From contig NZ_PXZO01000002.1 of NCBI RefSeq assembly GCF_003013475.1, forward strand, positions 310,001 to 374,000: 64,000 nt of DNA, written 5' to 3'. The position numbers and the translations under genes were made by a program. Positions 52,425 through 60,758 of this stretch are shown one piece after another (position 1 is the first letter of the stretch; the number at the start of each line of letters is the position of its first letter). Under the pieces are notes generated by a model. It saw only the letters and a program-made list of their open reading frames with translations, ran no database searches and was not told where the DNA came from. This DNA comes from Brevibacillus porteri (lineage in GTDB: Bacteria; Bacillota; Bacilli; Brevibacillales; Brevibacillaceae).

Positions 52425-53501
52425 TCATTTTCGTGACGCCAAAGAGATAACCAGTTGTTGCAACTGATCATGGCGGGAGATAAGCAGTAAGTGCTTACCT
52501 TTGTTTGCCCAGGTGCCTTTGATCAACTCTTCAGATGACTGGTTTCGCAATGGTAGCTCGCGTGTCACAAAAGGCTCTTCACTCACGTTTACTTCCATCA
52601 GCATTCCATTTGGGTGTGTATAGGTTAATCTCGTATCGGAGCTCCACGATGCCCATTGTCCCACTGCTAGCGAGGTGACTTTCCCCGTCCGCATTTCCAT
52701 CAGCTGTACTTCACCGACTTTATTGAAAGCAAGCAAGCTACCATCTGGTGACCATTCAGGCTGAGAGCCTTCTACAAGCTTCCATTCTTGGAACGATACT
52801 GTGCTGCTCACCCAAATTTCTTCGACGCCATTTTTAGAGCGGGTAAAGGCAAGCGAATCATCATGTTCAGACCAGCTTGGTGAAGAGTATAATACCCCGT
52901 CTTCTTCCTTCAGCAATCGGCTGCTTCCCATACTGTAAGCCGTTGGCATCTCCACAATCCATATCCGTGATAATTTTTTACCTTGCTCGACGACTGCAAT
53001 TTGCTTCCCAGAATTAGACCATGCTACCCCGGTGTATTTTCCTTCGGTTTGTGGCAGCTTGATCGTGACTGGCTTTAATTCCTCATCAATGGGAACGGTT
53101 TTCAGCTCTGCATTATTATTGATGTATGCTAGCTGAGCGGCTTTCCGATCAATATCAACAAGCTCCACAGTTGCTTGTGCTGGCAACTTAAATATTTCAT
53201 TCTCTCGAACGGCAAGAGAGGAATTGTTCCACCACACAAATCCGCCTATGGCAAGGGTGAGAGCAGCAGCAGCGATTCCACTCCAAACCAATCTCCCCCA
53301 TTTTTTGGGTGCGGCACTTGGAACTTTTGCCTGTTTGGCTTCGTGTTCTCTCATTTTCTGAAGCAATTGTTTTTTGAGGTCTGTTTTTAACTGATAGTTG
53401 ACAGGAACCGATCCGCGCATCTGCTTCAAATGGGCTAGGAGTTGGGTTACGGTCTGATCATCCGATTGATGATCCTGGGGGTGCTTCTCCTCTTCTCTCA
53501 T
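52425..53501 (-). CDS. Anti-sigma-factor-like membrane protein with beta-propeller domain
   Basis: 358 residues. A short cytosolic N-terminal region (about 1-67) contains TQLLAHLKQMRG. One membrane helix (about 69-90, VWSGIAAAALTLAIGGFVWW) is followed by an extracellular domain of WD40/TolB-like repeats (GVAWSNSGKQIAVV, SPSWSEHDDSLAFT, PEWSPDGSLLAFN). The start overlaps the stop of the ECF sigma gene (ATGA), the normal arrangement for an anti-sigma factor. A zinc-binding HxxxCxxC motif is not present. The anti-sigma role is inferred from topology and position. Confidence 0.7.
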   Translation of the reverse strand: MREEEKHPQDHQSDDQTVTQLLAHLKQMRGSVPVNYQLKTDLKKQLLQKMREHEAKQAKVPSAAPKKWGRLVWSGIAAAALTLAIGGFVWWNNSSLAVRENEIFKLPAQATVELVDIDRKAAQLAYINNNAELKTVPIDEELKPVTIKLPQTEGKYTGVAWSNSGKQIAVVEQGKKLSRIWIVEMPTAYSMGSSRLLKEEDGVLYSSPSWSEHDDSLAFTRSKNGVEEIWVSSTVSFQEWKLVEGSQPEWSPDGSLLAFNKVGEVQLMEMRTGKVTSLAVGQWASWSSDTRLTYTHPNGMLMEVNVSEEPFVTRELPLRNQSSEELIKGTWANKGKHLLLISRHDQLQQLVISLASRK

Positions 53502-54052
53502 TCGGAGTCCCCCCTCTCATACATCTTCTGAAGTTTTTGTAATCCGCGATAAGAAATCATCTTGATACTCGATTCTGTTTTGCCGAGCACCTCAGCTACT
53601 TGACTAATTTTGAGGTCAGCAAAGTACCGGAGCATCAACACGTCCCTTTGATCCTGCGACAACAAGTCCAGACGATCACGAAGCAGACGAACCTCTTCAT
53701 TCGTCAGCGCCTGCCGTTCCGGCTGCCATGTGTCGTCCGGTTCTGCTCCTAAAAAATCTTCCTGGTCGACCGGTAACTCCCTGTTTTTCCGCATAAAATC
53801 CACATATGTATTGTGAGCAATACGAAAAATCCATGATGCGAAAGGACTTGTTCTGCTATATTGCTCGAATTTTTCTAGCGCTTTTAAAAAGACCACGGTG
53901 GTCAAATCATCGGCATCCCACGTACTTTGAACCCGGCATCGTAAATACCGGTTGACGCGATCAAAATATTCGTCATACAGTTCCGTAAATGGACGAGATT
54001 CATAATAATCTCCGGATGATGGCCCCGACGGTTGCTTCATAGCCATTCCCAT
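53498..54052 (-). CDS. ECF-type RNA polymerase sigma factor
   Basis: A 184-residue extracytoplasmic-function sigma factor. Region 2 is at about 20-90 (FTELYDEYFDRVNRYL, DADDLTTVVFLKALEKF) and region 4 at about 115-170 (LSQDQRDVLMLRYFADL, EVLGKTESSIKMISYRGL). GAGGAAAACGCAA precedes the first ATG. It heads a same-strand operon with the anti-sigma-like gene, a large membrane protein and an ABC transporter. Upstream is a sequence of the SigW-type promoter class (54141-54167), suggesting autoregulation. Activating signal unknown. Confidence 0.9.
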   Translation of the reverse strand: MGMAMKQPSGPSSGDYYESRPFTELYDEYFDRVNRYLRCRVQSTWDADDLTTVVFLKALEKFEQYSRTSPFASWIFRIAHNTYVDFMRKNRELPVDQEDFLGAEPDDTWQPERQALTNEEVRLLRDRLDLLSQDQRDVLMLRYFADLKISQVAEVLGKTESSIKMISYRGLQKLQKMYERGDSE

Positions 54053-54140
54053 TTGCGTTTTCCTCGGTTTCTTCCAGACTGAAGCATGCTCTCAGAATGG
54101 ACTTTCTCCACTACATCCTGAGACTACTCTAACTAAGTAT

Positions 54141-54167
54141 TACGTATTTCTTAGGTAGAAAGTTTCA
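54141..54167 (-). promoter_or_regulatory. ECF-type promoter in front of the sigma operon
   Basis: On the minus strand TGAAAC (54162-54167) and CGTA (54141-54144) are separated by 17 bases. This fits the TGAAAC-N16/17-CGTA pattern known for B. subtilis SigW-type factors. It lies about 90 bases upstream of the sigma start. Autoregulation is the simplest reading. Confidence 0.7.
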
Positions 54168-54189
54168 TAATGCGGCAAAGTTTTTTGAA

Positions 54190-55338
54190 TTATTTCCCTA
54201 ATGCGGCATCTAATGCTGACTGAATGTCTTGAACAGCCTCGATTCCTACCGATAAACGTACCAATCCCATCGTGATTCCCGTTTCCTTGCGCTGCTCTTC
54301 AGAAAAAGCACGGTGAGACGTCGTAACAGGATGAGATACACTCGTCTCCACACCTGCAAGGGACGGAGCCAACTTGATCCAGTCAAGTGCCCGGTAAAAG
54401 TCGTAGATCTTCGTCTCGTCTGCCAGAACAAAGGATACCATTGCCCCCTGTTTTTGCCGTAAAAAAAAGAAGGTATCCGTAGGACTTGGGTAATACACTT
54501 GTCCAACTTCAGGATGCTCACGAAGAAACGCAGCGATCTGGCTGGCATTATCGCATTGACGCTCCATTCTCACTGCCAACGTTTTCAAACCACGTGATGT
54601 CAACCAGGCCTCAAAAGGACTGAGCGATACACCATAGTTGGCTACGACCTCTGTGGCACGCTTGATTGTCGCCTGTGATCCAACCAGAACACCTGACGTC
54701 ACATCGCTATGTCCACCTATGTATTTGGTTCCACTATGTACCACGAGATCTGCTCCGAATGAAATGGGTTGTACCAAATACGGGGTCGCAAACGTATTAT
54801 CCACCATGACGGTTAAGCCAAGACTTTTTGCTTTCTTGATCCAGTAAGGCAAATCCGCAACTGTCAATAACGGATTGGTGATGGTCTCCAAGAAAAATAG
54901 CCGCGTAGTTGGGCGAACATGATCAGCAAGCTTTGTCATTTGACCAAGCTGGATGCACTCGAGCTCGATTCCAAATCGCGACAGTTCCTTGTGCAGTAGA
55001 GCATAGGTACCACCATAAATTTCATGGGAAGCCAGCTCGTGATCTCCAGGAGAAAGAACGGCAAGTAAACCCGCCATGATTGCTCCCATACCGGAGGCAG
55101 CACTAACACCTGCTTCTGCGCCTTCTAAAACAGCGATTGCACGAGCCAGCTCCGCTTGGTTGGGATTGCCATTTCGGGTGTACAAGTATTCTCCCTCGCC
55201 GACGTAGTACTGTTCTACTTCCTCCAAACCATCGAAAGCAAAAACGGAGGTTTGATAAATCGGTGTAGATTTGCTCTTTACTCCCCGCAAAGGGTCATGT
55301 CCAATATGTACCGTTTTGGTCTCAAATCGCTCTGCCAC
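54190..55338 (-). CDS. Trans-sulfuration PLP enzyme (cystathionine gamma-synthase/lyase family)
   Basis: A 382-residue Cys/Met-metabolism PLP enzyme. Family marks are TKTVHIGHDPLRG at the start, YTRNGNPNQAELARAIA, SGMGAIMAGLLA, VDNTFATP, and VHSGTKYIGGHSDVTSG with the PLP lysine near 196. The end VRLSVGIEAVQDIQSAL is also typical. Members make or cleave cystathionine or related thioethers; the sequence alone does not separate gamma-synthase, gamma-lyase and beta-lyase. The start is GTG at 55338 after AAAGGGTGG. The longer frame to 55551 would encode an unlikely hydrophobic extension across the divergent cyclophilin promoter. Confidence 0.85.
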   Translation of the reverse strand: MAERFETKTVHIGHDPLRGVKSKSTPIYQTSVFAFDGLEEVEQYYVGEGEYLYTRNGNPNQAELARAIAVLEGAEAGVSAASGMGAIMAGLLAVLSPGDHELASHEIYGGTYALLHKELSRFGIELECIQLGQMTKLADHVRPTTRLFFLETITNPLLTVADLPYWIKKAKSLGLTVMVDNTFATPYLVQPISFGADLVVHSGTKYIGGHSDVTSGVLVGSQATIKRATEVVANYGVSLSPFEAWLTSRGLKTLAVRMERQCDNASQIAAFLREHPEVGQVYYPSPTDTFFFLRQKQGAMVSFVLADETKIYDFYRALDWIKLAPSLAGVETSVSHPVTTSHRAFSEEQRKETGITMGLVRLSVGIEAVQDIQSALDAALGK

Positions 55339-55360
55339 ATTGATCCACCCTTTTCTCCCA

Positions 55361-55369
55361 ATCATACCA
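55361..55369 (-). promoter_or_regulatory. Extended -10 promoter of the trans-sulfuration gene
   Basis: On the minus strand TGGTATGAT is an extended -10 (TGnTATGAT). The -35 is poor. The predicted transcription start is about 16 bases before the GTG at 55338. Confidence 0.45.
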
Positions 55370-55396
55370 CGCGAGATTGGAAAGGAAACTAGCGGA

Positions 55397-55427
55397 TTGG
55401 CAAAAGCTCGACGATTTGTGTTATAAT
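55397..55427 (+). promoter_or_regulatory. Promoter of the cyclophilin lipoprotein gene
   Basis: TTGGCA (55397-55402) is followed by a perfect TATAAT (55422-55427) preceded by TGT, making an extended -10. The 19-base spacer is long. The start codon is 47 bases downstream. Confidence 0.6.
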
Positions 55428-55474
55428 TCGAAACCGAACCACCCAACAGTATGAAACAAAGGAAGGTGCATAAG

Positions 55475-56170
55475 ATGAGAAAGTTGATCACTACTCTGTT
55501 TACATGTCTGACGGCAATCGCCTTGGTTACGGGTTGTTCTACAGGAAGCAATGAAGCTGCTCCTAATCAGCCGACTACGCCAGCAGAGAAACCAGCATCC
55601 AAAGAGCCAGCTAACCCACCGGGTCCAACGGGAGAGAAGAAATACGAGAAGGCTCCGGCTATGCAGCTTGACAAAGCAAAGGATTATCAAGCAAAAATCT
55701 CTACTTCTATGGGAGACATTACGATCGATCTGTTTGAAAAAGATGCCCCAATTGCTGTCAATAACTTTGTTTTCCTCGCAAAGGACAAGTTCTATGACGG
55801 CATCACGTTCCACCGCGTCATCAAAGACTTCATGATTCAAACAGGCGATCCATTGGGATCTGGCATGGGTGGCCCTGGTTACACGTTTGAAGACGAATTG
55901 AAAAATGGTCATAAATATGAAGCAGGCGTAGTTGCCATGGCGAATTCCGGTAAAAACACGAATGGTAGCCAATTCTTCATTGGTTCTGGCCCTGACGTGA
56001 CAGGATTGGACAACTCTCCGAATTACACGATTTTCGGAAAAGTTACGGGTGGCATGGATGTCGTTCAAAAAATTGCAGGAACGAAAGTAAAGAAAAACCC
56101 ACAAACGGGTGAACCAAGTGTTCCTGAGCAAACGATTACCATTAAATCCATTACGATTACGGAAAAATAA
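55475..56170 (+). CDS. Cyclophilin-type peptidyl-prolyl isomerase lipoprotein
   Basis: 231 residues. The lipoprotein signal MRKLITTLFTCLTAIALVTGC has its lipobox cysteine at 21. A Pro/Ala/Glu-rich linker of about 40 residues is followed by a cyclophilin domain (about 70-230) with FHRVIKDFMIQTGDP, MANSGKNTNGSQFFI and the final VPEQTITIKSITI. It catalyses cis-trans isomerisation of prolyl bonds, here at the outer face of the membrane. AGGAAGGTG precedes the ATG at 55475; the ATG at 55451 has no site. It is a single gene with its own promoter and terminator. Confidence 0.93.
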   Translation: MRKLITTLFTCLTAIALVTGCSTGSNEAAPNQPTTPAEKPASKEPANPPGPTGEKKYEKAPAMQLDKAKDYQAKISTSMGDITIDLFEKDAPIAVNNFVFLAKDKFYDGITFHRVIKDFMIQTGDPLGSGMGGPGYTFEDELKNGHKYEAGVVAMANSGKNTNGSQFFIGSGPDVTGLDNSPNYTIFGKVTGGMDVVQKIAGTKVKKNPQTGEPSVPEQTITIKSITITEK

Positions 56171-56195
56171 GAGCAGCCTCAAACTGCACACGAAA

Positions 56196-56227
56196 GCCAC
56201 TTTCTCAACGGGAAAGTGGCTTTTTTT
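56196..56227 (+). terminator. Terminator of the cyclophilin gene
   Basis: GCCACTTTC and GAAAGTGGC pair around a short loop, followed by TTTTTTT. It begins 26 bases after the stop. Confidence 0.9.
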
Positions 56228-56397
56228 ATTTAGAAACATCCGTTCATGAAAACACTTTCATAAATTGCGTGATATTGTAAATAGTTCTATGGAACCAATT
56301 CCCTCTTGAACCATTCCAATAAGACCGATAGACTTGCAAAAGACCTGATTCGCTTCCGCAATCAAAACGCAAAAAGCGAAAAGGAGTGGTTCACACC

Positions 56398-57021
56398 ATG
56401 TTGACACGAGAAGCGCCAACGCGTTTTTTCTTCTTTTTGAACAGTTTTGGCTTGATGTTGTTATGCTTATTTGTCACACCGACAAGTGCAATGGCACCAC
56501 AACCAGTACAATTCCTCCCTGTTCTCGGTAGTGCAAAGGCGCCATCGGAACAAGTTTCAAAGAAGGAAAAGAAATCAACCCTATCTGCTACAGCAGTAAA
56601 ACGCGAGTCTGTGCAGGTTAGTCGTGATAGTCGCCCAAAAGTGGTTCGCAATGGAAAAGTGAAGGTTTCACAGAGGGATATGGAACTGCTCGCCCGGTTA
56701 GTGTATGCGGAAGGCCGGGGAGAACCGTACGAAGGACAGGTAGCGATTGCTGCCGTTGTATTGAATCGGGTTGCTTCAGATGAATTTCCAAATACGGTAC
56801 GGGAGGTTATTTATGCTCCCAATGCGTTTTCGCCTGTCCATGACGGCAATTTGACACATAAATCAAATGAAAGTACGAGAAAAGCGGTCCAGGACGCGGT
56901 GAATGGAAAGGACCCGAGCAATGGTTCCCTGTACTTCTTCAATCCGGATACGGCTACATCCAAGTGGATTTGGTCACGTCCTGTAACGGTTGAGATCGGT
57001 AACCATCGTTTTGCTCGTTAA
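56398..57021 (+). CDS. Secreted SleB-like cell wall hydrolase (Hydrolase_2)
   Basis: A 207-residue exported protein. A signal peptide or anchor (FFFFLNSFGLMLLCLFV, cleavage near SAMA) and a basic linker precede a Hydrolase_2/SleB catalytic domain (about 95-205). Within it are DMELLARLVYAEGRGEPYEG with the catalytic glutamate, VAIAAVVLNRV and FSPVHDG. SleB and CwlJ are peptidoglycan-lytic enzymes of spore cortex breakdown; this short single-domain form may act in spores or on vegetative wall. AAGGAGTGG precedes the ATG at 56398; a GTG at 56386 lies inside that site and is less likely. Confidence 0.85.
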   Translation: MLTREAPTRFFFFLNSFGLMLLCLFVTPTSAMAPQPVQFLPVLGSAKAPSEQVSKKEKKSTLSATAVKRESVQVSRDSRPKVVRNGKVKVSQRDMELLARLVYAEGRGEPYEGQVAIAAVVLNRVASDEFPNTVREVIYAPNAFSPVHDGNLTHKSNESTRKAVQDAVNGKDPSNGSLYFFNPDTATSKWIWSRPVTVEIGNHRFAR

Positions 57022-57299
57022 CGCGATACTTACAGAAAAAGATTTAATAATACTTTATTTTTATTTTATTGATGTTTTACTTTTGCTTGCTATGTTGTAG
57101 GTGTAAGCACTTTTTCAACGCATTGAGAAAAAGTTCGATTATCTTCTTTGGATGACTTTTTAACGTAAGCATGTTTAGATCGATCATTCAATCTGAGTAT
57201 GCCTACGCTAATAGCTTTGATTGATTGACTGTTTTGGGTGAGAGCAAACCAGTCATAGAACAATCAGTCGTTCTTTTTCTCAATCGCCCCCAATAATTA
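57022..57299. other. Gene-free stretch between SleB-like gene and SDR
   Basis: About 280 A+T-rich bases without a supportable gene. One hairpin of moderate strength, TGACTGTTTT/AAACCAGTCA (57226-57255, one mismatch), precedes a strong terminator. No promoter is convincing. Confidence 0.4.
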
Positions 57300-57331
57300 G
57301 GCATTCCCAACTGGGAATGCCCCTTTTTTTA
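57300..57331 (+). terminator. Terminator between SleB-like gene and SDR
   Basis: GGCATTCCC and GGGAATGCC form a perfect 9-bp stem with a 4-base loop, followed by CCTTTTTTT on the plus strand. It abuts the stop of the convergent SDR gene and may serve both. Confidence 0.85.
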
Positions 57332-58090
57332 TTAGAACCCGTATATAGACATACCGCCATCAACCGAAATCGTTTGCCCCGATATGTATGAAGCTGCATC
57401 AGAGGACAAGAAAATCGCTGGTCCTACCAAGTCCTCCACATCCCCGATTCGTCCACTCGGCGTTCGCTGCAACACCTCTTGGACGAACGCTTCGTCGCTA
57501 AGCAAGCTCTCCGTTAGTGGTGTACGGAAATACCACGGCGCGATCGCATTTACGTTGACACCAAACTTGCTCCATTCTGATGCCAGCACTCGCGTCATCT
57601 GGATGAGTCCAGCTTTGCTGGCACCATACGCGACACCCGTACGAAGTGCTACTACACCTGCGACCGAAGCAATATTGACGATTCTGCCATAGCGCTGCTC
57701 GCACATGATTTTGCCAGCAGCTTGACTCATGAAAAATGCTGCTTTCAAATTCAAATCCACTACTCTGTCCCACTCTTCTTCCGTTACTTCATGTGCTTTT
57801 TTGCGGATATTCATTCCTGCATTGTTGATCAGGATATGAACACCCCCTAGCTCTTCGACTGCTTGCTTCACAACACGGTCCGCTGCATCAGACACAGTCA
57901 GGTCAGCCTCGAAAGCCACTCCACCTTTTGCTTCAATCTCCGATACCACTTCTTGCAAATCGGAAGCTGTTCGCGAGACTACCGCAACTTCCGCACCCGC
58001 TTCTGCGATTCCCAATGCTAGTGCCTTCCCAATTCCTCTTCCTGCACCTGTTATGATTGCTTTCTTTCCATGCAAATCAAAACGTGTCAT
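57332..58090 (-). CDS. Short-chain dehydrogenase/reductase
   Basis: A 252-residue classical SDR. The cofactor motif ITGAGRGIGKAL is near 13, NNAGMNI near 90, catalytic Ser in IASVAGVVAL, and YGASK (Tyr/Lys) near 157. It ends SGQTISVDGGMSIYG as usual. Family members act on gluconate, 3-oxoacyl or other alcohols/ketones with NAD(P). The sequence is near gluconate 5-dehydrogenase/FabG-like proteins, but the substrate cannot be set. Upstream it is divergent from yfhH-like, with no functional partner nearby. Confidence 0.88.
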   Translation of the reverse strand: MTRFDLHGKKAIITGAGRGIGKALALGIAEAGAEVAVVSRTASDLQEVVSEIEAKGGVAFEADLTVSDAADRVVKQAVEELGGVHILINNAGMNIRKKAHEVTEEEWDRVVDLNLKAAFFMSQAAGKIMCEQRYGRIVNIASVAGVVALRTGVAYGASKAGLIQMTRVLASEWSKFGVNVNAIAPWYFRTPLTESLLSDEAFVQEVLQRTPSGRIGDVEDLVGPAIFLSSDAASYISGQTISVDGGMSIYGF

Positions 58091-58192
58091 TTTCGAACCG
58101 ACTCCCCTTTCGTTTCTTTAGAGGATTCTGCATCCATCGCCTTTTCCCTTGTCTTTTGCTACAATATACCTGTATGGAAAGGGGGCAGTCCG

Positions 58193-58504
58193 TTGCGTTT
58201 GTACAGTCAAATGACACTCGCCGAGCTGCAGGAGGAAATGGAGCGCCTGCACGTCGAAGCGAAAGAGAAAAAGAAGCTTGGTGATCACTCACAGCTTGCG
58301 ATCATTACACAAAAGTACTTTATGGCGAAATCGTACTATTTAGGAACGGATGAGTTCCGAATCGGCAGCATATACAGCGTGCCTGATTACGATCAGCCGT
58401 TTACAATTGATTATTTCAACGGCGTATTTGCTTGGGGACGTTTCCCTGATTCGGACGAGCAGACAGGTTTTCCAGTCGGAATGCTGGAACTGTGGTTCGA
58501 CTAG
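58193..58504 (+). CDS. YfhH-like DUF1811 protein
   Basis: A 103-residue small soluble protein. The pattern YSQMTLAELQEEMERL at the start, YFMAKSYYLGT in the middle and YFNGVFAWGRFPDS near the end fits Bacillus YfhH (DUF1811). Function unknown. The start is TTG at 58193 with AAAGGGGG upstream, which gives the normal family length of about 104 residues. Longer frames begin without a ribosome site. Confidence 0.8.
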   Translation: MRLYSQMTLAELQEEMERLHVEAKEKKKLGDHSQLAIITQKYFMAKSYYLGTDEFRIGSIYSVPDYDQPFTIDYFNGVFAWGRFPDSDEQTGFPVGMLELWFD

Positions 58505-58552
58505 AAAAAAGAGATCGGCACTCGCACTCTTGTGCATGCCGATCTCTTTTTT
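58505..58552. terminator. Terminator of the YfhH-like gene
   Basis: AAAAAAGAGATCGGCA and TGCCGATCTCTTTTTT form a perfect stem with an inner pair GCAC/GTGC. It starts directly after the stop codon. Confidence 0.92.
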
Positions 58553-58618
58553 CTTGCCCGTACACATGCCGCAGCAGCATGGATATACTAAGAAAAACGA
58601 AAGTGAGCCACCCCGCAT

Positions 58619-59068
58619 ATGGACTGGATTTCTATCATCCTTTTGGTACTATTGGCACTCGGTGTCATTGGCAACAACGCCACCGTCTCCATTGCAGTTG
58701 CGATCCTTCTATTAATGAGGCTCCTGTCGTTGGACCGATATTTCCCACTGCTCGAGCAGCATGGCCTACAGCTTGGGATCATAATACTGACGATTGGAAT
58801 CATGACTCCGCTTGCTAGCGGCAAAATCGATCCGTCCTCTATCCTTGAAATTTTTACGAATTGGCGTTCGATACTCGCGGTTGCTGTCGGTATGTTTGTC
58901 GCTTATCTGGCTGGAAAAGGAACGGTTTTAATGTCGCAAAACCCTTTGATCGTTACAGGCTTGCTGCTGGGTACGATCGCTGGTGTCACTTTTTTCCGCG
59001 GTGTTGCAGTCGGTCCATTAATTGCAGCAGGAATTCTCGCCTTTATTTTGCAATTTCTCCCGAAGTGA
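58619..59068 (+). CDS. DUF441-family membrane protein (YtwI-like)
   Basis: A 149-residue protein with four to five membrane segments. The DUF441 pattern is clear: MDWISIILLVLLALGVIGNN at the start, IGIMTPLASGKIDP near 65, and GTIAGVTFFRGVAVGPLIAAGI near the end. Function unknown. The ribosome site is weak (GTGAG). Its stop directly abuts the stop of the convergent HesB-like gene, with no room for a terminator. Confidence 0.88.
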   Translation: MDWISIILLVLLALGVIGNNATVSIAVAILLLMRLLSLDRYFPLLEQHGLQLGIIILTIGIMTPLASGKIDPSSILEIFTNWRSILAVAVGMFVAYLAGKGTVLMSQNPLIVTGLLLGTIAGVTFFRGVAVGPLIAAGILAFILQFLPK

Positions 59069-59377
59069 TTAGCTCCAGCGCTCTTTCAACTGAAGACCAT
59101 AAGCCAAAATTTGCTGTGGCGTAACCATACGAAAGCCTTGCTGCGCACGATAATCAATCGTAAGCAATTCAGACCCGATATAGGCAATGGTTTCGCGATC
59201 AATCACAAATGTCAAAGAATCGACCTGGTAGGCTTCATCCTCTGGACCTTCGGTATCCCACCACAACGCAAACTCTACATTCATCCCGCAGCCACCGACT
59301 AGCTCACCGTTGATCCGAATGGGCTTGTCTGTACTGGCCATGCGTTCTGCTGCCTCTTTTGTTACTTTCACGATCAT
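59069..59377 (-). CDS. HesB/IscA-like protein (Fe-S biosynthesis fold)
   Basis: A 102-residue protein of the HesB/YneR type. It starts MIVKVTKEAAERMAST and has RINGELVGGCGMNVEFALWW near 22. Cys30 is the one obvious cysteine; the C-terminal CxC of true A-type Fe-S carriers is missing, so a classical cluster-carrier role is doubtful. The start is ATG at 59377 after AAAGGTGG. The longer frame to 59488 has no site and would cross the divergent small gene. Confidence 0.75.
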   Translation of the reverse strand: MIVKVTKEAAERMASTDKPIRINGELVGGCGMNVEFALWWDTEGPEDEAYQVDSLTFVIDRETIAYIGSELLTIDYRAQQGFRMVTPQQILAYGLQLKERWS

Positions 59378-59480
59378 GTTCTTGGTGCCACCTTTCTCAT
59401 GATTTTCCAATATGCTGCATGCATCATCTCTTCCATGATAGCATACAATGCTTGAAAGGCAGCAGAAAGGACGATCTTCT

Positions 59481-59621
59481 ATGAACATCTACGAACAAGA
59501 TGGGATTTTTGTCGCTGAAACGGAGTTCCAATCGGAGCACGTTGTCATTTTTGCGAATACATGGGAGGAAGCCAAAGAAAAACTACTCGTTCGGCTTCTG
59601 GTACTAGAAATGATTGGTTGA
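59481..59621 (+). CDS. Small protein (46 aa), hypothetical
   Basis: A short frame begins ATG at 59481 with AAAGGA about 9 bases upstream. It encodes MNIYEQDGIFVAETEF, then HVVIFANTWEEAKEKLL. A terminator follows 5 bases after its stop, so it looks like its own transcription unit. It has no signal peptide or membrane segment: beta-strands followed by one amphipathic helix. No family recognised. Confidence 0.6.
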   Translation: MNIYEQDGIFVAETEFQSEHVVIFANTWEEAKEKLLVRLLVLEMIG

Positions 59622-59626
59622 ATGAA

Positions 59627-59656
59627 AAGCGGGTCGCCAACTGGACCTGCTTTTTT
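59627..59656 (+). terminator. Terminator of the 46-residue gene
   Basis: AAGCGGGTC pairs with GACCTGCTT (one G-T pair) around a short loop, followed by TTTT. It separates the small gene from the YppC-like gene. Confidence 0.7.
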
Positions 59657-59683
59657 CAATCCCGAAACCATAAGGAGCTATCC

Positions 59684-60739
59684 ATGGCATACAAAACAAC
59701 TACGACAATCGACGAGCAGCACCTGGTTGCTCAAATCAGACAAGCAACAACCAAAGCCAATCGCAACAATATCACCCGCACACAAGCATACCTCGCCTTT
59801 TATCTCGAACACCAAGAGGTTCACTGGGCGTTATTGGCCCATCTGGTCTCACGAAATGGCGGGTGGAACATGACGGATTTAAAAGGAGAGTGGCTACCGC
59901 TTATCATGGATGCACAAGCAATCGAGCCCTTTTTTTGGTTTTTGGAAAGATGTAACTGGCTGATTTTTCACGATGCCTATCCGCAATTACTCCTGTATGC
60001 GGAGATGAAACGAACGGGGACAGATTTAACAAAGCTTTTGGCGCCACTTGGTGTTTCAGTCTTTATGCAATCGTATTGGCAAGAGTTCCTCGCATCTAAA
60101 GACAGTGCGCGCATTACACATGCACTCATCGTCAATGAACAGCAGTATATCGAACAACGCGTCGTACAGAAGCCATTTACACTGAATCGTATATTCGCTT
60201 CGTTTGCCTTCGTCGCCCAATCAGCTCTCTCGATGAATCAAGTGCTCATTCCTTATAAAGCGCATCTTACTGACCGTCGACTTAGCTTGATCGGATTGAA
60301 TGTCCATCATTTTCCCGATGTCCTGTACCGCATTCAAGTCGGAAAGACTTTGTATCAGCTATTGTTTGGGGATCGTTTTCGTTTTGAGAAAATGCTCTCC
60401 TATTGTTCTCGCATCCCTCATACAGGTTCACGAGCGGATTATTGGCCGCATTTGTTCACACCTCATCATACTCCGCTCACCGCAGAAGTTGAGTATCAGC
60501 TGCGATTGGATGGACATGAGTTGCTAGAAGGAAATCCGAAAATATATAGCCCACGTCTTCAAGATGCATGGGCTGATTATGGACACGATCCGGCAGATGG
60601 GGTAGATTGGTTTCGAGACGAAAAATGGCACAAGGTCGTGAAAGAACCAGCTTCACTGCCTTCCATCGATAGTGATTCCTATGTGCGTTCCTTGCAATGG
60701 ATCGAATACGGTGTCAAACTCGTTTCAGCAATTACGTAG
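59684..60739 (+). CDS. DUF2515 protein (YppC-like)
   Basis: A 351-residue protein with features of Bacillus YppC (DUF2515). The N-terminal NNITRTQAYLAFYLEHQEVHWALLAHLVSRNGG segment is characteristic, followed by HDAYPQLLLYAE and, near 260, FTPHHTPL with two histidines. Largely helical, no signal peptide. The function is unknown; the conserved HEVHW and histidines would suit a metal site, but that is inference. AAGGAG precedes the ATG at 59684. The gene downstream begins 19 bases later, so the two probably form an operon. Confidence 0.75.
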   Translation: MAYKTTTTIDEQHLVAQIRQATTKANRNNITRTQAYLAFYLEHQEVHWALLAHLVSRNGGWNMTDLKGEWLPLIMDAQAIEPFFWFLERCNWLIFHDAYPQLLLYAEMKRTGTDLTKLLAPLGVSVFMQSYWQEFLASKDSARITHALIVNEQQYIEQRVVQKPFTLNRIFASFAFVAQSALSMNQVLIPYKAHLTDRRLSLIGLNVHHFPDVLYRIQVGKTLYQLLFGDRFRFEKMLSYCSRIPHTGSRADYWPHLFTPHHTPLTAEVEYQLRLDGHELLEGNPKIYSPRLQDAWADYGHDPADGVDWFRDEKWHKVVKEPASLPSIDSDSYVRSLQWIEYGVKLVSAIT

Positions 60740-60758
60740 CTTGGAAGGAGGCAGCCTC

